Part shown: one piece after another, positions 8,467 through 17,006 of the stretch
Position numbering within the stretch: the first letter of the stretch is position 1
Layout: every line of letters begins with the position of its first letter
DNA from: Pseudomonadota bacterium
Lineage (GTDB): Bacteria; Desulfobacterota; Desulfobacteria; Desulfobacterales; JAHIVH01
Assembly (NCBI GenBank): GCA_018816735.1
Contig: JAHIVH010000083.1
Coordinates: 51,031 to 115,030 of the forward strand
Direction of reading: 5' to 3'
Length of the DNA stretch: 64,000 nucleotides
Notes under the pieces: model-generated
What the model saw: only the letters and a program-made list of their open reading frames with translations
The model's database searches: none
What the model was told of the DNA's origin: nothing
Translations under genes and position numbers: made by a program

Positions 8467-9297
8467 ATGACCGGAAATAACAATTCGAAACGCTCTTCCG
8501 CCAATATCATTCAGGGATTTCCTGTGAGAGACAATGAATGTATCTGGATGAAAGCCGGTCTTGTTGATTTCCGGTTATGCGACAATGCCTTTGATTGCAG
8601 CACGTGCCCATTTGACACAGGCATGCAGAAGAAAATGAAAAAGGCAGGTGCACCTTCCCCGTCTACACCAAAATCGCAAATGGGAGAAGGTCTTTTTTAT
8701 CGTTACAGAAAAGGAGACCTTCCCTGCCGTCATTTTCTTACCGGACGCATCGAGGTCATGAAACAATGCCCCAATAATTATGAATGTCACCATTGTGAAT
8801 ATGATCAGTGGCTCGATGCATATGATGAAACCTGTAACCTGACGTCATCCGGACAGTTCATGGGAAATGGATTCAACGTGGCAGACGATTGCTATTATCA
8901 TATCGGCCATATGTGGGCGCATTTTGAGCATGGGGGGCAGGTTTGTGTCGGGTGTGATGATTTTCTGGCAAGCCGCCTGGATCCGTTTCAGAAAATAAAC
9001 ATACCCGCCCTGGGAGCAAAAGTAACCCAGGGCGAGCCTTGCCTTTATGTCTATTTTGATCACAAGCAAATAGATCTCGTTTCACCGGTGACCGGAACGG
9101 TTTTAAAAATCAACCCCCTGATTGCCACTCACCCTCACCTCTTAAAAGATGATCCATACGGCAAAGGATGGTTGCTTTTAATTGCACCGGACATGCCCAG
9201 AAAAAATCTGAAGAGCCTCATGACACGCGAAGAAATGATCAAGCGAATGGCCGGTGATCCTGAAATTCAGAATGGTGAGTTTAATAGGAAACAGTAA
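8467..9297 (+). CDS. Cys-rich GcvH-like lipoyl-fold protein
   Basis: 276 residues. The first half holds two similar cysteine modules (LCDNAFDCSTCPFD near 38-51 and QCPNNYECHHCEYDQW near 99-114) that could bind Zn or Fe-S. The second half (about 130-260) resembles glycine-cleavage H protein, with VTQGEPC, a candidate lipoyl lysine in FDHKQIDLVSPVTG, and GKGWLLLI. Spacing from that lysine to the SP pair is one residue shorter than in typical GcvH, so lipoylation is uncertain. No glycine-cleavage P or T gene is near. As the last gene of the nuo/hdr/nfn operon it may work with Hdr-type chemistry. It overlaps the convergent gene by 17 nt. Confidence 0.8.
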   Translation: MTGNNNSKRSSANIIQGFPVRDNECIWMKAGLVDFRLCDNAFDCSTCPFDTGMQKKMKKAGAPSPSTPKSQMGEGLFYRYRKGDLPCRHFLTGRIEVMKQCPNNYECHHCEYDQWLDAYDETCNLTSSGQFMGNGFNVADDCYYHIGHMWAHFEHGGQVCVGCDDFLASRLDPFQKINIPALGAKVTQGEPCLYVYFDHKQIDLVSPVTGTVLKINPLIATHPHLLKDDPYGKGWLLLIAPDMPRKNLKSLMTREEMIKRMAGDPEIQNGEFNRKQ

Positions 9298-10606
9298 CGC
9301 CCACGGCAATCTGTTCGTACGCCATTTCAGATTCGACCTTTGTTCCCGGTGCTTTGCCTGCCAGAGTATACATTGGACCGGACTGGGAGCTTTTAAAAGC
9401 ATGGGTGTAACCAAAGTCAATCGCAGCTTGTTTTGTAACCGCCCATGATGCACCGATCGACAAATGATGCTGGTTATGCAAAGGAGAACCCACATTAAAA
9501 AAAGTGATGTCTTCATCAATGGGGTTCGTGCAGTAGTTGTACCCGGCGCGGAGGGTCAATTTTTCCTGAACAGTTTGCTGTACGCCCAATGCCACCACAT
9601 AGATATCATCAAATCCCAGACCTTTCAGGGAGCCGTCTGAAGCAAATCCGGTTTTATCAAATCCCTTGGTATCGGCATAATTGATCCAGGAAACATCCAT
9701 CAGCAGCAGCGTTTCACAGGGGAGGCGGTAGTTTGCACCAACATGCAAAGATAGGGGGCGATCGAGATGAAAGGACACTTTTCTGCTTTGACCAGCCTCA
9801 TCTTTTGTTTTCCATTCAAATTTTTCAAACCAGGTAGGACTGGTCAGTGTAAAACCGATATTCATATCATCGGTGACCTTATACCGGACACCTGCCTGAA
9901 AACCAAAACCAAAAGAAACATCGTGATCAATATCATCCGGATAGGTGGGAATACCATCGGCATTGGCATCATCCGGGGCAGCAAACGCAGCAGGTGTAAA
10001 CATCATCCGGGCTATGGATGGCGCCAGCGAAAACCCGGCAGACCATTTATCGTTATAATCATAGGATATTCCCAAAGGAATACGAATGACTTCCAGCTGG
10101 GTTTCAACAGCCCCAAAGCCGCCGAAGAGTCCGCCAAAAGGATTATTGGCTTTTCCCTGCTGGGCGATAAAAACCGGATTGGTGGTGCTCTCCGAAATAT
10201 CAAGATGCAGGCCAGCCTCTGCAATGACGCCAAAATAAAAAGCAGCCGGTAAATTTTTGTTCCGCAACACCATTCCCATATTGGCACTGGGAATCATATC
10301 CACATCTGAATCACTCGAATCATTCAGCCCCAGGATGCCGACAGAACTTTTCACAGTCAAGTCCGGTATAAGCATTTCAAGACTCACCGAAAAAGCTTTA
10401 TCCCCAAACAATGTGGCATTCGCAGGATTCCGATACAGGCTGCCCAACAGATCCGAACCATTCCCCGCAGTTGCCGCTCCTCCCAGGGACTCATTTACGG
10501 CGCCTGCGCCATGAATAAAATACCCATTGGCGCCAAAGAGCGTACAAGGACTGATTAGAAGAACAAGGATAGCCGGAATAAATCGTAACGCATGTTTAAT
10601 GTTCAT
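9281..10606 (-). CDS. OmpP1/FadL-family outer-membrane transporter
   Basis: 441 residues from an ATG at 10606 that has GGAGGG just upstream; an ATG four codons earlier would lie inside that site. A signal peptide (about residues 1-26, ending near LFGANG) is followed by the FadL-type N-terminus GYFIHGAGAVNESLGGAATA and NPANAT. Repeated amphipathic beta strands run to a C-terminal aromatic (VTVSY), as in beta-barrel porins. The family moves hydrophobic compounds such as long-chain fatty acids or aromatics across the outer membrane. It is a single-gene unit, convergent with the preceding operon. Confidence 0.9.
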   Translation of the reverse strand: MNIKHALRFIPAILVLLISPCTLFGANGYFIHGAGAVNESLGGAATAGNGSDLLGSLYRNPANATLFGDKAFSVSLEMLIPDLTVKSSVGILGLNDSSDSDVDMIPSANMGMVLRNKNLPAAFYFGVIAEAGLHLDISESTTNPVFIAQQGKANNPFGGLFGGFGAVETQLEVIRIPLGISYDYNDKWSAGFSLAPSIARMMFTPAAFAAPDDANADGIPTYPDDIDHDVSFGFGFQAGVRYKVTDDMNIGFTLTSPTWFEKFEWKTKDEAGQSRKVSFHLDRPLSLHVGANYRLPCETLLLMDVSWINYADTKGFDKTGFASDGSLKGLGFDDIYVVALGVQQTVQEKLTLRAGYNYCTNPIDEDITFFNVGSPLHNQHHLSIGASWAVTKQAAIDFGYTHAFKSSQSGPMYTLAGKAPGTKVESEMAYEQIAVGVTVSY

Positions 10607-10815
10607 AAATCCCTCCATTTCATTTAACGTTTTGGTGGAAACTGTCAGTTGGCTGCATTACTAAGTACAATATGGGGTGTTTCATTCTGGACAGGATCAA
10701 ATGCTCTTTATTCTTTCAGAATGAACAATAGGCGTTTTTTTATTTGTTGCAGCAAAGTATGCCAAAAACAAGGTCGTATGTCAATGTCAATAGTTCTTAT
10801 GCTGCAATGGCGTTG

Positions 10816-10907
10816 CGCATAATAATATTCATTTTGCAATTGTCTTCTCGAGTGCCGGCATATCCGCGCACCTAAAAAAAAGGTTGAGGGGAAATGATTA
10901 TTATGCG
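10816..10907. repeat. Long-spaced inverted repeat in a divergent promoter region
   Basis: CGCATAATAAT-ATT-CATTT at 10816-10834 is mirrored by AAATGATTATTATGCG at 10892-10907, identical apart from a 3-nt bulge. The arms are separated by about 57 bp. They lie in the 384-bp gap between the divergent FadL and HDOD genes. Two operator half-sites for a looping regulator or an RNA structure are both possible. Nothing else recognisable was found in this gap. Confidence 0.6.
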
Positions 10908-10990
10908 AAAAGATAAAAGATAGTTATGCAAAATGCTAACTGCCGGTTCTCTCACCTGGCACAACTTTTCACCCTTGAGACAGACAGCTG

Positions 10991-12622
10991 ATGAGTATTT
11001 CGGATAACGGTAAAAAAGGTTTTGATATCGATTTTTTGGATATTCCGGGCATCACTTCGCCAACACCGGCTGTACAAAAGCCGTCTGGAGAAACCCAGCC
11101 CTCAAAAGAGGCCGACATCAAAATTTCCGAGGAGTCGCGGGAACAGGTCGATACAATTGTGAGTTCGATTATCGCCAAAATGAAAAAAAAGGGAGACTTC
11201 CCCTCTTTCTCAAAACAAATATCATCTGTTAACAAGATCCTTCATATTAATTATGCATCAGCAAAAGACATTGCAGATGTGATTATGAAGGATTTCAGCC
11301 TGAGCCAGAAGCTGTTACAACTAGTGAACTCATCATTTTACGGGCAGTTCAGCAACCAGGGGCTTACATCCATCACCGAAGCCATGATCATTCTGGGGGC
11401 AGACTGCATTCAGCAGTCGGCCGCAAGTCTCATGCTTTTTGAATTAATGCAGGCCAGTTCACAAACCGATGAATTGAAAGACGTGACCCTGGGAAGCTTC
11501 ATGAGCGGATTGATCGCAAAAGAACTGGCCAAACGAAAAGGTTACAGGGATACGGAAAACTTTCTGATCTGTGCCATGTTCCATAACCTGGGACAATTTC
11601 TGATCATTTTCTATTTTCCTGAAAAATTCAATAAAATAAATGCATTGATTGCTGAAGAACACATGGACAAACACAAGGCAGCCCGATCTGTGATGGGATT
11701 GACCTACTGGGAACTGGGCGTTGGCGTTGCGGAAAGATGGGGGCTTCCCAATGATATTATCCAGAGCATGAAGCCCGTGACAGGGGATATCCAAAAAGAG
11801 CCAAGCAAAAACGACGTGTTAAAATGTTGTTCATCTTTTTCAAATGCGTTATGTGAAATCGCCACTCAAAAAGGAGGGTTGAATAGCAACCGGGCCATCT
11901 CAGACCTTCTTGCCCGATTTGAAGGCATCATGGATATTCAATATGAAGACCTGGGGAAAATTCTGCTGTTGGTCGCTGACAAAATACAGGAACATGCCAC
12001 ACAGCTGAATATCGATACAAAAAAAAGCAGGCTTTTAAACCAGATCGCCAATGCGGATTTTAACCTGCGCCCGGTTGAAAAGCGGCTTGCCCCTGGCAAA
12101 TCAAATCTCAAAGACCATGCAATTTTGGAAAAGATGAAAGAAATAAGCGGTCTGATAAAAGAGGGAAGTTATAAAATCGGTGATGTTCTGACCATGGTTC
12201 TTGAAACCATGGAAAAAGAATTTAATTATACCCGTGTGGCCATGTGCATCAGAACGATAGATGCCAATCAGATTATCGTGAGGTATGCCCTGGGAAAGCA
12301 ACCTGAAGCGTTTAAGAAAAACTTCAAATTTACCATCGAAAACTCGGAAGATATTTTCAACGCGGCGCTGAATGAAGGAAGCGACGTTATTATAAATGAT
12401 ATAAAAAACAAAAAGTATGGCAAACTGATTCCCAAATGGTATTCCAGCCTGGATATGTCAACCGGATTTGCCATCTATCCGATTATTGTAAACAAGGTCC
12501 CCTTTGGCCTCTTTTATGCCGATACAGATGAGGTGGATTTAAAACAGTTTATGCGGCAGCACGATTATATGAAGAAACTCCGGACACTGACCGTCAAAGC
12601 GATCAAGAGAATTTCATCCTGA
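10991..12622 (+). CDS. HDOD-domain signalling protein with C-terminal GAF-like region
   Basis: 543 residues. After a low-complexity N-terminus the HDOD domain spans about 60-270 (SVNKILHINYASAKDIADVI, LVNSSFYGQ, then ICAMFHNLGQFLI in the HD-like part). The catalytic HD pair of true phosphohydrolases is not present (HN instead), as is normal for HDOD. Residues about 385-540 look GAF-like. Such proteins act as scaffolds in motility, biofilm and c-di-GMP signalling. The gene is monocistronic, divergent from fadL and convergent with the TPR gene. Its Shine-Dalgarno is weak. The target is not evident. Confidence 0.85.
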   Translation: MSISDNGKKGFDIDFLDIPGITSPTPAVQKPSGETQPSKEADIKISEESREQVDTIVSSIIAKMKKKGDFPSFSKQISSVNKILHINYASAKDIADVIMKDFSLSQKLLQLVNSSFYGQFSNQGLTSITEAMIILGADCIQQSAASLMLFELMQASSQTDELKDVTLGSFMSGLIAKELAKRKGYRDTENFLICAMFHNLGQFLIIFYFPEKFNKINALIAEEHMDKHKAARSVMGLTYWELGVGVAERWGLPNDIIQSMKPVTGDIQKEPSKNDVLKCCSSFSNALCEIATQKGGLNSNRAISDLLARFEGIMDIQYEDLGKILLLVADKIQEHATQLNIDTKKSRLLNQIANADFNLRPVEKRLAPGKSNLKDHAILEKMKEISGLIKEGSYKIGDVLTMVLETMEKEFNYTRVAMCIRTIDANQIIVRYALGKQPEAFKKNFKFTIENSEDIFNAALNEGSDVIINDIKNKKYGKLIPKWYSSLDMSTGFAIYPIIVNKVPFGLFYADTDEVDLKQFMRQHDYMKKLRTLTVKAIKRISS

Positions 12623-12649
12623 TACTATGTATCACGCTTAAATGATTGA

Positions 12650-13660
12650 CTATATCCTCCCGAGATCAATTGCCTGAATAACCTGTCTGGCCTGTTCAAA
12701 ACCCGGATCTATTTTTACGGCATTCAGAAAATATTCCTTTGCTTTTTCATTATTCTTCATGTCCAGATACACGCGTCCGATATTATAATGGATAAAGGGT
12801 TCATCCGGATTGATGCGAAGCGCCCTTGTGTAGTGCTTTAGAGACGTTTTATAATCTCCCTTCCGCCTGTAAAGGACACCAAGGCTGTTGAATACGTTCA
12901 AAGAATCGGCACTGATCTGGAGTATTTCATTTAAAATATCTTCCGCATCTTCAACCTTCTCCTTGCTCATGTAAAGGTCAGCAGCTGTCTGGAGACATTT
13001 CTGGGCCTCCTCGTTTTTACCCAAAGCCTTGTAAGCCCTTCCCATGGCTTCATAGGCTTTTCCAAAAAGGCGGTCCAGTTCGGTGGCTTTCTGGAAAGCA
13101 TCGATCGCCTCCGGGTATTCGCCCTTTGATGTTTTGATAAATCCGATATTGTAATAATACTCTGCACTTTCCCCCTCATTAATGAGATTCTCAAATACGG
13201 TAAGCGCTTCTTCATAATTTCCACTCTTGACCAGTGAAAGGCCCTTATCAACAATATCCCTTGTTTTCTGTACAACAACCGGCACGTCTTTTTCTGCAAG
13301 AGCACCTAATTTGGCATGGATATTTATCGGATCATACGGCGTGACAATAAGCCCTGTCACACCTGCCTGGCCTGCCCTTAACACCTTCACCTTTGTAAAT
13401 GCAGCATCTGTCAGGAAAAACGGCACATCACTGAATTTGTCATCACTTCTCACAATTTTCAGTAGTGCAAGTCCGGACATATCCGCCATTTCCCATGATG
13501 CAATCACGCAGTTGACTGGCTGTTTCCGGATCATCATCCAGGCATTGTCCGCACTGTCTGATTTTGTTATTTTGGAAATACCTGCCTTTTTAAGTATGCT
13601 TTCCAGCTCATTCAACGTAAACGTGTTCTCATCCACCAATAGGAAAGAGCCATTTTTCAT
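12650..13660 (-). CDS. Pseudo-receiver domain fused to TPR repeats
   Basis: 336 residues from an ATG at 13660 with AAGGA upstream; a TTG at 13687 is less likely. Residues 1-125 match a CheY-like receiver (FLLVDEN, FFLTDAAF, GLIVTPYD), but the phosphoacceptor position is Ser55 (VIASWEM) and the conserved lysine is Thr107. It therefore cannot be a normal aspartyl-phosphate switch. Residues 150-330 form about five TPR units (for example AYEAMGRAYKALGKNEEA). It is the last gene of an acyltransferase-cyclase-TPR operon (34-nt gap), so it may scaffold the cyclase. This role is inferred. Confidence 0.88.
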   Translation of the reverse strand: MKNGSFLLVDENTFTLNELESILKKAGISKITKSDSADNAWMMIRKQPVNCVIASWEMADMSGLALLKIVRSDDKFSDVPFFLTDAAFTKVKVLRAGQAGVTGLIVTPYDPINIHAKLGALAEKDVPVVVQKTRDIVDKGLSLVKSGNYEEALTVFENLINEGESAEYYYNIGFIKTSKGEYPEAIDAFQKATELDRLFGKAYEAMGRAYKALGKNEEAQKCLQTAADLYMSKEKVEDAEDILNEILQISADSLNVFNSLGVLYRRKGDYKTSLKHYTRALRINPDEPFIHYNIGRVYLDMKNNEKAKEYFLNAVKIDPGFEQARQVIQAIDLGRI

Positions 13661-13693
13661 CGTTATTCCTTGTTTTGTCGGTAACAAACCATA

Positions 13694-15763
13694 CTAAATC
13701 ACATCCAGATAGGGCTTTGGTTCAGCCATGCCTGCCTTCTGATCCCCGAGAGCGTTGCCATCTTCTGTTTCACCCGATTTATTCTTTTCTTTTGAAATAA
13801 AATTCCGAATGATATCATCAATTGCCTTTTTCATGCCCTTCAAATCTGATTCTAACCGGCCCGTCAATTTATAATTCAGGGCAAAAGAAGGCGATTTCTC
13901 CATATATGCCCATATAACCTTCGCAATTTTATAGCATTTCTCGCTCTCAATTGCAATATGCGATAGATCCACCGTATCGGAAAAATATTCCCCCCATGAA
14001 TTTTTTATCAACAATTCCATACCGGATGGCAAAGCATTACCGGCTGACGGTTCGGGTTTCAGTAGGATATAAAGGTTTTTCCAGGACGGACTCTCCAAAA
14101 AAACAGATTCATCACCTGTGTCTCCTTCCTGCATGAAATGAATAACGTCTTTAACCCAGGTGGTGGCGTTCTTTAGAACAAAACAATCATCACCTGACTC
14201 AAAAACGATGTTTTCGCCGTCTTCCGAATACAGGTGATTGGCAATAATCCATCCAACAACCTTCAATGCATCCGGGTTTTTCAACAGCAATGTGGCGGAT
14301 TCTTTAATTATAGTGTTCATGCCACTGTAAAGGTACCACCCGGCTGTGTCTTCGTGCCCCCTGTCTGAAATGAGAAATATCTGTTGATTTTTTGTTTTCC
14401 CGAGCCATGTAGAACATCGGGTCAATTTTCCCGGTTTTTTTGTAAGGAATGCGGCTGTCCGGTTTTTCAGAATGGCCAGGTCAAATTCGCTCATATCGAT
14501 ACCGATCAGTTTTTCATCCTGGTTTCTTAAAATCAGTTCGTAAAGGAATGACAATTTTCCGAAAATTTTTTCTTCAAATGCCTGTTTGTCAACTTCAGGC
14601 CACGTGCTATACGATACAAGTCGCGTCACGGCAGCCTTCTTCATCTGCCATTCCCTTGCATAACGCTTGAGAAGAAATCCTTTGGGACTGTCTGTTTTGG
14701 GAAGCGTAACAAACGGGAACCCGCATAATCGTAAAAAAATGCAGTCTTTAATCAAATCGCATCCTGACTGATCCATAATGCCCTGATAAAACGTCACAAT
14801 GGTCTCAAATACCATGGCATAGGGATCAAGACGATGATTATCCAAAAGAGCTTCATGAAAATGGAGCTTGATGGTATTGCATAGCAGGGGATGATCTTTG
14901 TTCTGATAAAAGTAATAGTGTGCAATGAGAGACGCCTTCACAAGTGATTTGACCGGATCATGCCGGGCTTTGTAAACCTGCCAGAGAATCACGCCCAGAC
15001 ATTCCCGGACATCGATCTCGTAAAGATTCCCCAGATCGATATAATCATTTGTCAGTGAGGCAAGCTCGGGTGAAGTGGCGATATAATTGATATATGAATT
15101 GTATTCCGGATCAGTGAGATTAGAAGGGAGTACTGCCCAATAGGGCATTTTTCCTGCAACCATGATAAAGGTTCTGTAAAACTCTTCTTTTAAAACAGTT
15201 CTGGGCGCCAGGCCATAACTGGAGACATCCACAGTGGCAAAATCATTTTGCCGGATGTGGTCCGCATCATGAACAAAAAACGTCACGTCCTGTTTATAGG
15301 TTTCATAACAGTACGCTTCAATGCGTGACAGTTTATCCTGAAGCAGGGTTAATTTGTCTTCATCAATCCTTTTTTTGTCCACAATGACCCAGTAATCAAA
15401 ATCCGATTTTTCCGACTGGGTCAGGGTACCGGCACTTCCGATATGAAAAAGTGAAACAATCAAGGGTGATTCGGTCATGTATGGCAGGATGTCCGCTTCA
15501 TTCAGCTGATTAATTATAAGTGCCTGGGTGTAAAAGCCGGTACCTTTAAAATTGGCAATACCCTGGACGCATATGTCGCTATCCACATAACCGGGAAAGT
15601 CAGGATAATTGAGGTGAAGCATCATGGGAATGGTATTGAACAGCTTTAATTTGTAGGGAGGAAGATACCGAATGAGTTCCCGCAACCTTGAAATATTGTA
15701 TGATAGATAAAGCTGCCTGTTTTTGCTTATCAACTCGGTGATCGTTATCGGGTTCAGAGCCAT
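13694..15763 (-). CDS. cyaA: Class I adenylate cyclase
   Basis: 689 residues resembling enterobacterial CyaA along the N-terminal catalytic half: LPPYKLKLFNTIPMMLH, PGYVDSDICVQGI, then GSAGTLTQSEKSDFDYWV, which matches the family signature GSxxSxxQSxxSDxDxWV with its metal-binding aspartates. Further downstream, LKEEFYRTFIMVAGKMPYW and GVILWQVYKARHDPVKSLV also align. It makes cAMP from ATP in the cytoplasm. It is shorter than E. coli CyaA (about 848), with a different C-terminal part. Class I cyclases are best known from gammaproteobacteria. It sits between the acyltransferase and pseudo-receiver genes on the same strand. Confidence 0.9.
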   Translation of the reverse strand: MALNPITITELISKNRQLYLSYNISRLRELIRYLPPYKLKLFNTIPMMLHLNYPDFPGYVDSDICVQGIANFKGTGFYTQALIINQLNEADILPYMTESPLIVSLFHIGSAGTLTQSEKSDFDYWVIVDKKRIDEDKLTLLQDKLSRIEAYCYETYKQDVTFFVHDADHIRQNDFATVDVSSYGLAPRTVLKEEFYRTFIMVAGKMPYWAVLPSNLTDPEYNSYINYIATSPELASLTNDYIDLGNLYEIDVRECLGVILWQVYKARHDPVKSLVKASLIAHYYFYQNKDHPLLCNTIKLHFHEALLDNHRLDPYAMVFETIVTFYQGIMDQSGCDLIKDCIFLRLCGFPFVTLPKTDSPKGFLLKRYAREWQMKKAAVTRLVSYSTWPEVDKQAFEEKIFGKLSFLYELILRNQDEKLIGIDMSEFDLAILKNRTAAFLTKKPGKLTRCSTWLGKTKNQQIFLISDRGHEDTAGWYLYSGMNTIIKESATLLLKNPDALKVVGWIIANHLYSEDGENIVFESGDDCFVLKNATTWVKDVIHFMQEGDTGDESVFLESPSWKNLYILLKPEPSAGNALPSGMELLIKNSWGEYFSDTVDLSHIAIESEKCYKIAKVIWAYMEKSPSFALNYKLTGRLESDLKGMKKAIDDIIRNFISKEKNKSGETEDGNALGDQKAGMAEPKPYLDVI

Positions 15764-15807
15764 ATAAGGAATACCTGAGTCTTTCGTTTTTCAAACCTCC
15801 CCTGAAA

Positions 15808-16713
15808 TTAATTTTTAAGGGAAGAACCGGTCTTCATGCTTTCCATCAACAGATCCTTTTCGGTCCACAATGTATTCATCCAGGCCTGAAACCGTTCCCT
15901 GAATGTGTTGTCCTCAAAATAATCACCTTTGACATCATCTGACACAGAAAGCCTCTTGACCCGGATTTTTACTTCAGATACGCGTCCGCAAAAAAAATCC
16001 CACAGGCTCATCGCTTTTGGGCTATATGATATCGTTACATCGAGAATAGCGCTCAGCTGATCCCCCATGGCTGCAAGGACAAAAGCAATACCACCGGCCT
16101 TGGGTTTCAAAAGATGCTTGAACGGTGACTGCTGTTTTTCATGTTTTGCTTTGGTAAAACGGGTGCCTTCAACAAAATTCATTACAGATACAGGCACGAA
16201 TTTAAACCGTTCACATGATTTTCTGGTGGTTTCGATGTCTTTGCCTTTAAGATGGGGATTCTTTTCAAGAAATTCCTTTGGATACCGTTTCATGCGCGGA
16301 TAATCCAGCGCATACCAGACAAAATTGAAAATAGGGATCCACAGCAATTCTTTCTTTATAAAAAATCTGAAATAGGGAATCCGGTTGTTCAGGACATACT
16401 GAAGCGCCACAAAGTCTGAATAGCTCTGATGGTTTGAGAGCACAAGATACCACTCATTCATGCTCAAATCGTCATTTCCCTCAATATCCCACTTGATGTC
16501 ATTTAAAAAAATCAGGATTATCTTGTTGCAGGACGCCCACATGGTGCAGAAAAAATTTAAAGCATAGTCCATTGGCTTTCTGATAAAAGGCACCGGAAGA
16601 CAAATTTTAATCAGGGCAAAAGGAATCAGAATAACAAACCAGAACAACAGATTAACTACGAATAAAAAGAATGCCAAAATCCCTTTTAACGGACCGGGTA
16701 AAAAACTGAGCAT
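15808..16713 (-). CDS. PlsC/YihG-type lysophospholipid acyltransferase
   Basis: 301 residues. An N-terminal hydrophobic segment (about 8-35) anchors it to the inner membrane. The LPLAT catalytic motif HQSYSD (HX4D) is near residue 93 and NFVEGTRFT (EGTR, phosphate binding) near residue 178. It resembles the E. coli YihG/YihO-side acyltransferases more than PlsC in length. It is the first gene of the operon leading into cyaA (44-nt gap). The ribosome site AAAGGAGG upstream of 16713 is strong. Exact acyl and lipid specificity cannot be read. Confidence 0.88.
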   Translation of the reverse strand: MLSFLPGPLKGILAFFLFVVNLLFWFVILIPFALIKICLPVPFIRKPMDYALNFFCTMWASCNKIILIFLNDIKWDIEGNDDLSMNEWYLVLSNHQSYSDFVALQYVLNNRIPYFRFFIKKELLWIPIFNFVWYALDYPRMKRYPKEFLEKNPHLKGKDIETTRKSCERFKFVPVSVMNFVEGTRFTKAKHEKQQSPFKHLLKPKAGGIAFVLAAMGDQLSAILDVTISYSPKAMSLWDFFCGRVSEVKIRVKRLSVSDDVKGDYFEDNTFRERFQAWMNTLWTEKDLLMESMKTGSSLKN

Positions 16714-17006
16714 TTAATTGTCCTCCTTTTATATTGTCATTTTCAGATATCATCAGTGGCGCATTTCGATATATTTAAAAAAATTCATGCATGTGCAGAT
16801 TGGTGCCGCCGATCATTGCAGGAAGTTACTATCATGTCAAGTCTCATAAAGTAAAGAATCAGGGGCAACATATGACACGGCACTATTGTTTTCTGTTAAA
16901 AAATCCTGTATATCAACGGGAAGTATTGCAGTACGCTTTTTTTTGAAGTATCTGATCATCAAAAATGCGTAACCCTTGAAGAGACAACCCCTTATTGGTT
17001 TGATAT

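Noticed and set aside
10957..10971. TGGCAC with downstream TTCA before the HDOD gene as a sigma-54 promoter
   Set aside because: The -12 GC is missing (TTCA instead of TTGC), which is essential.
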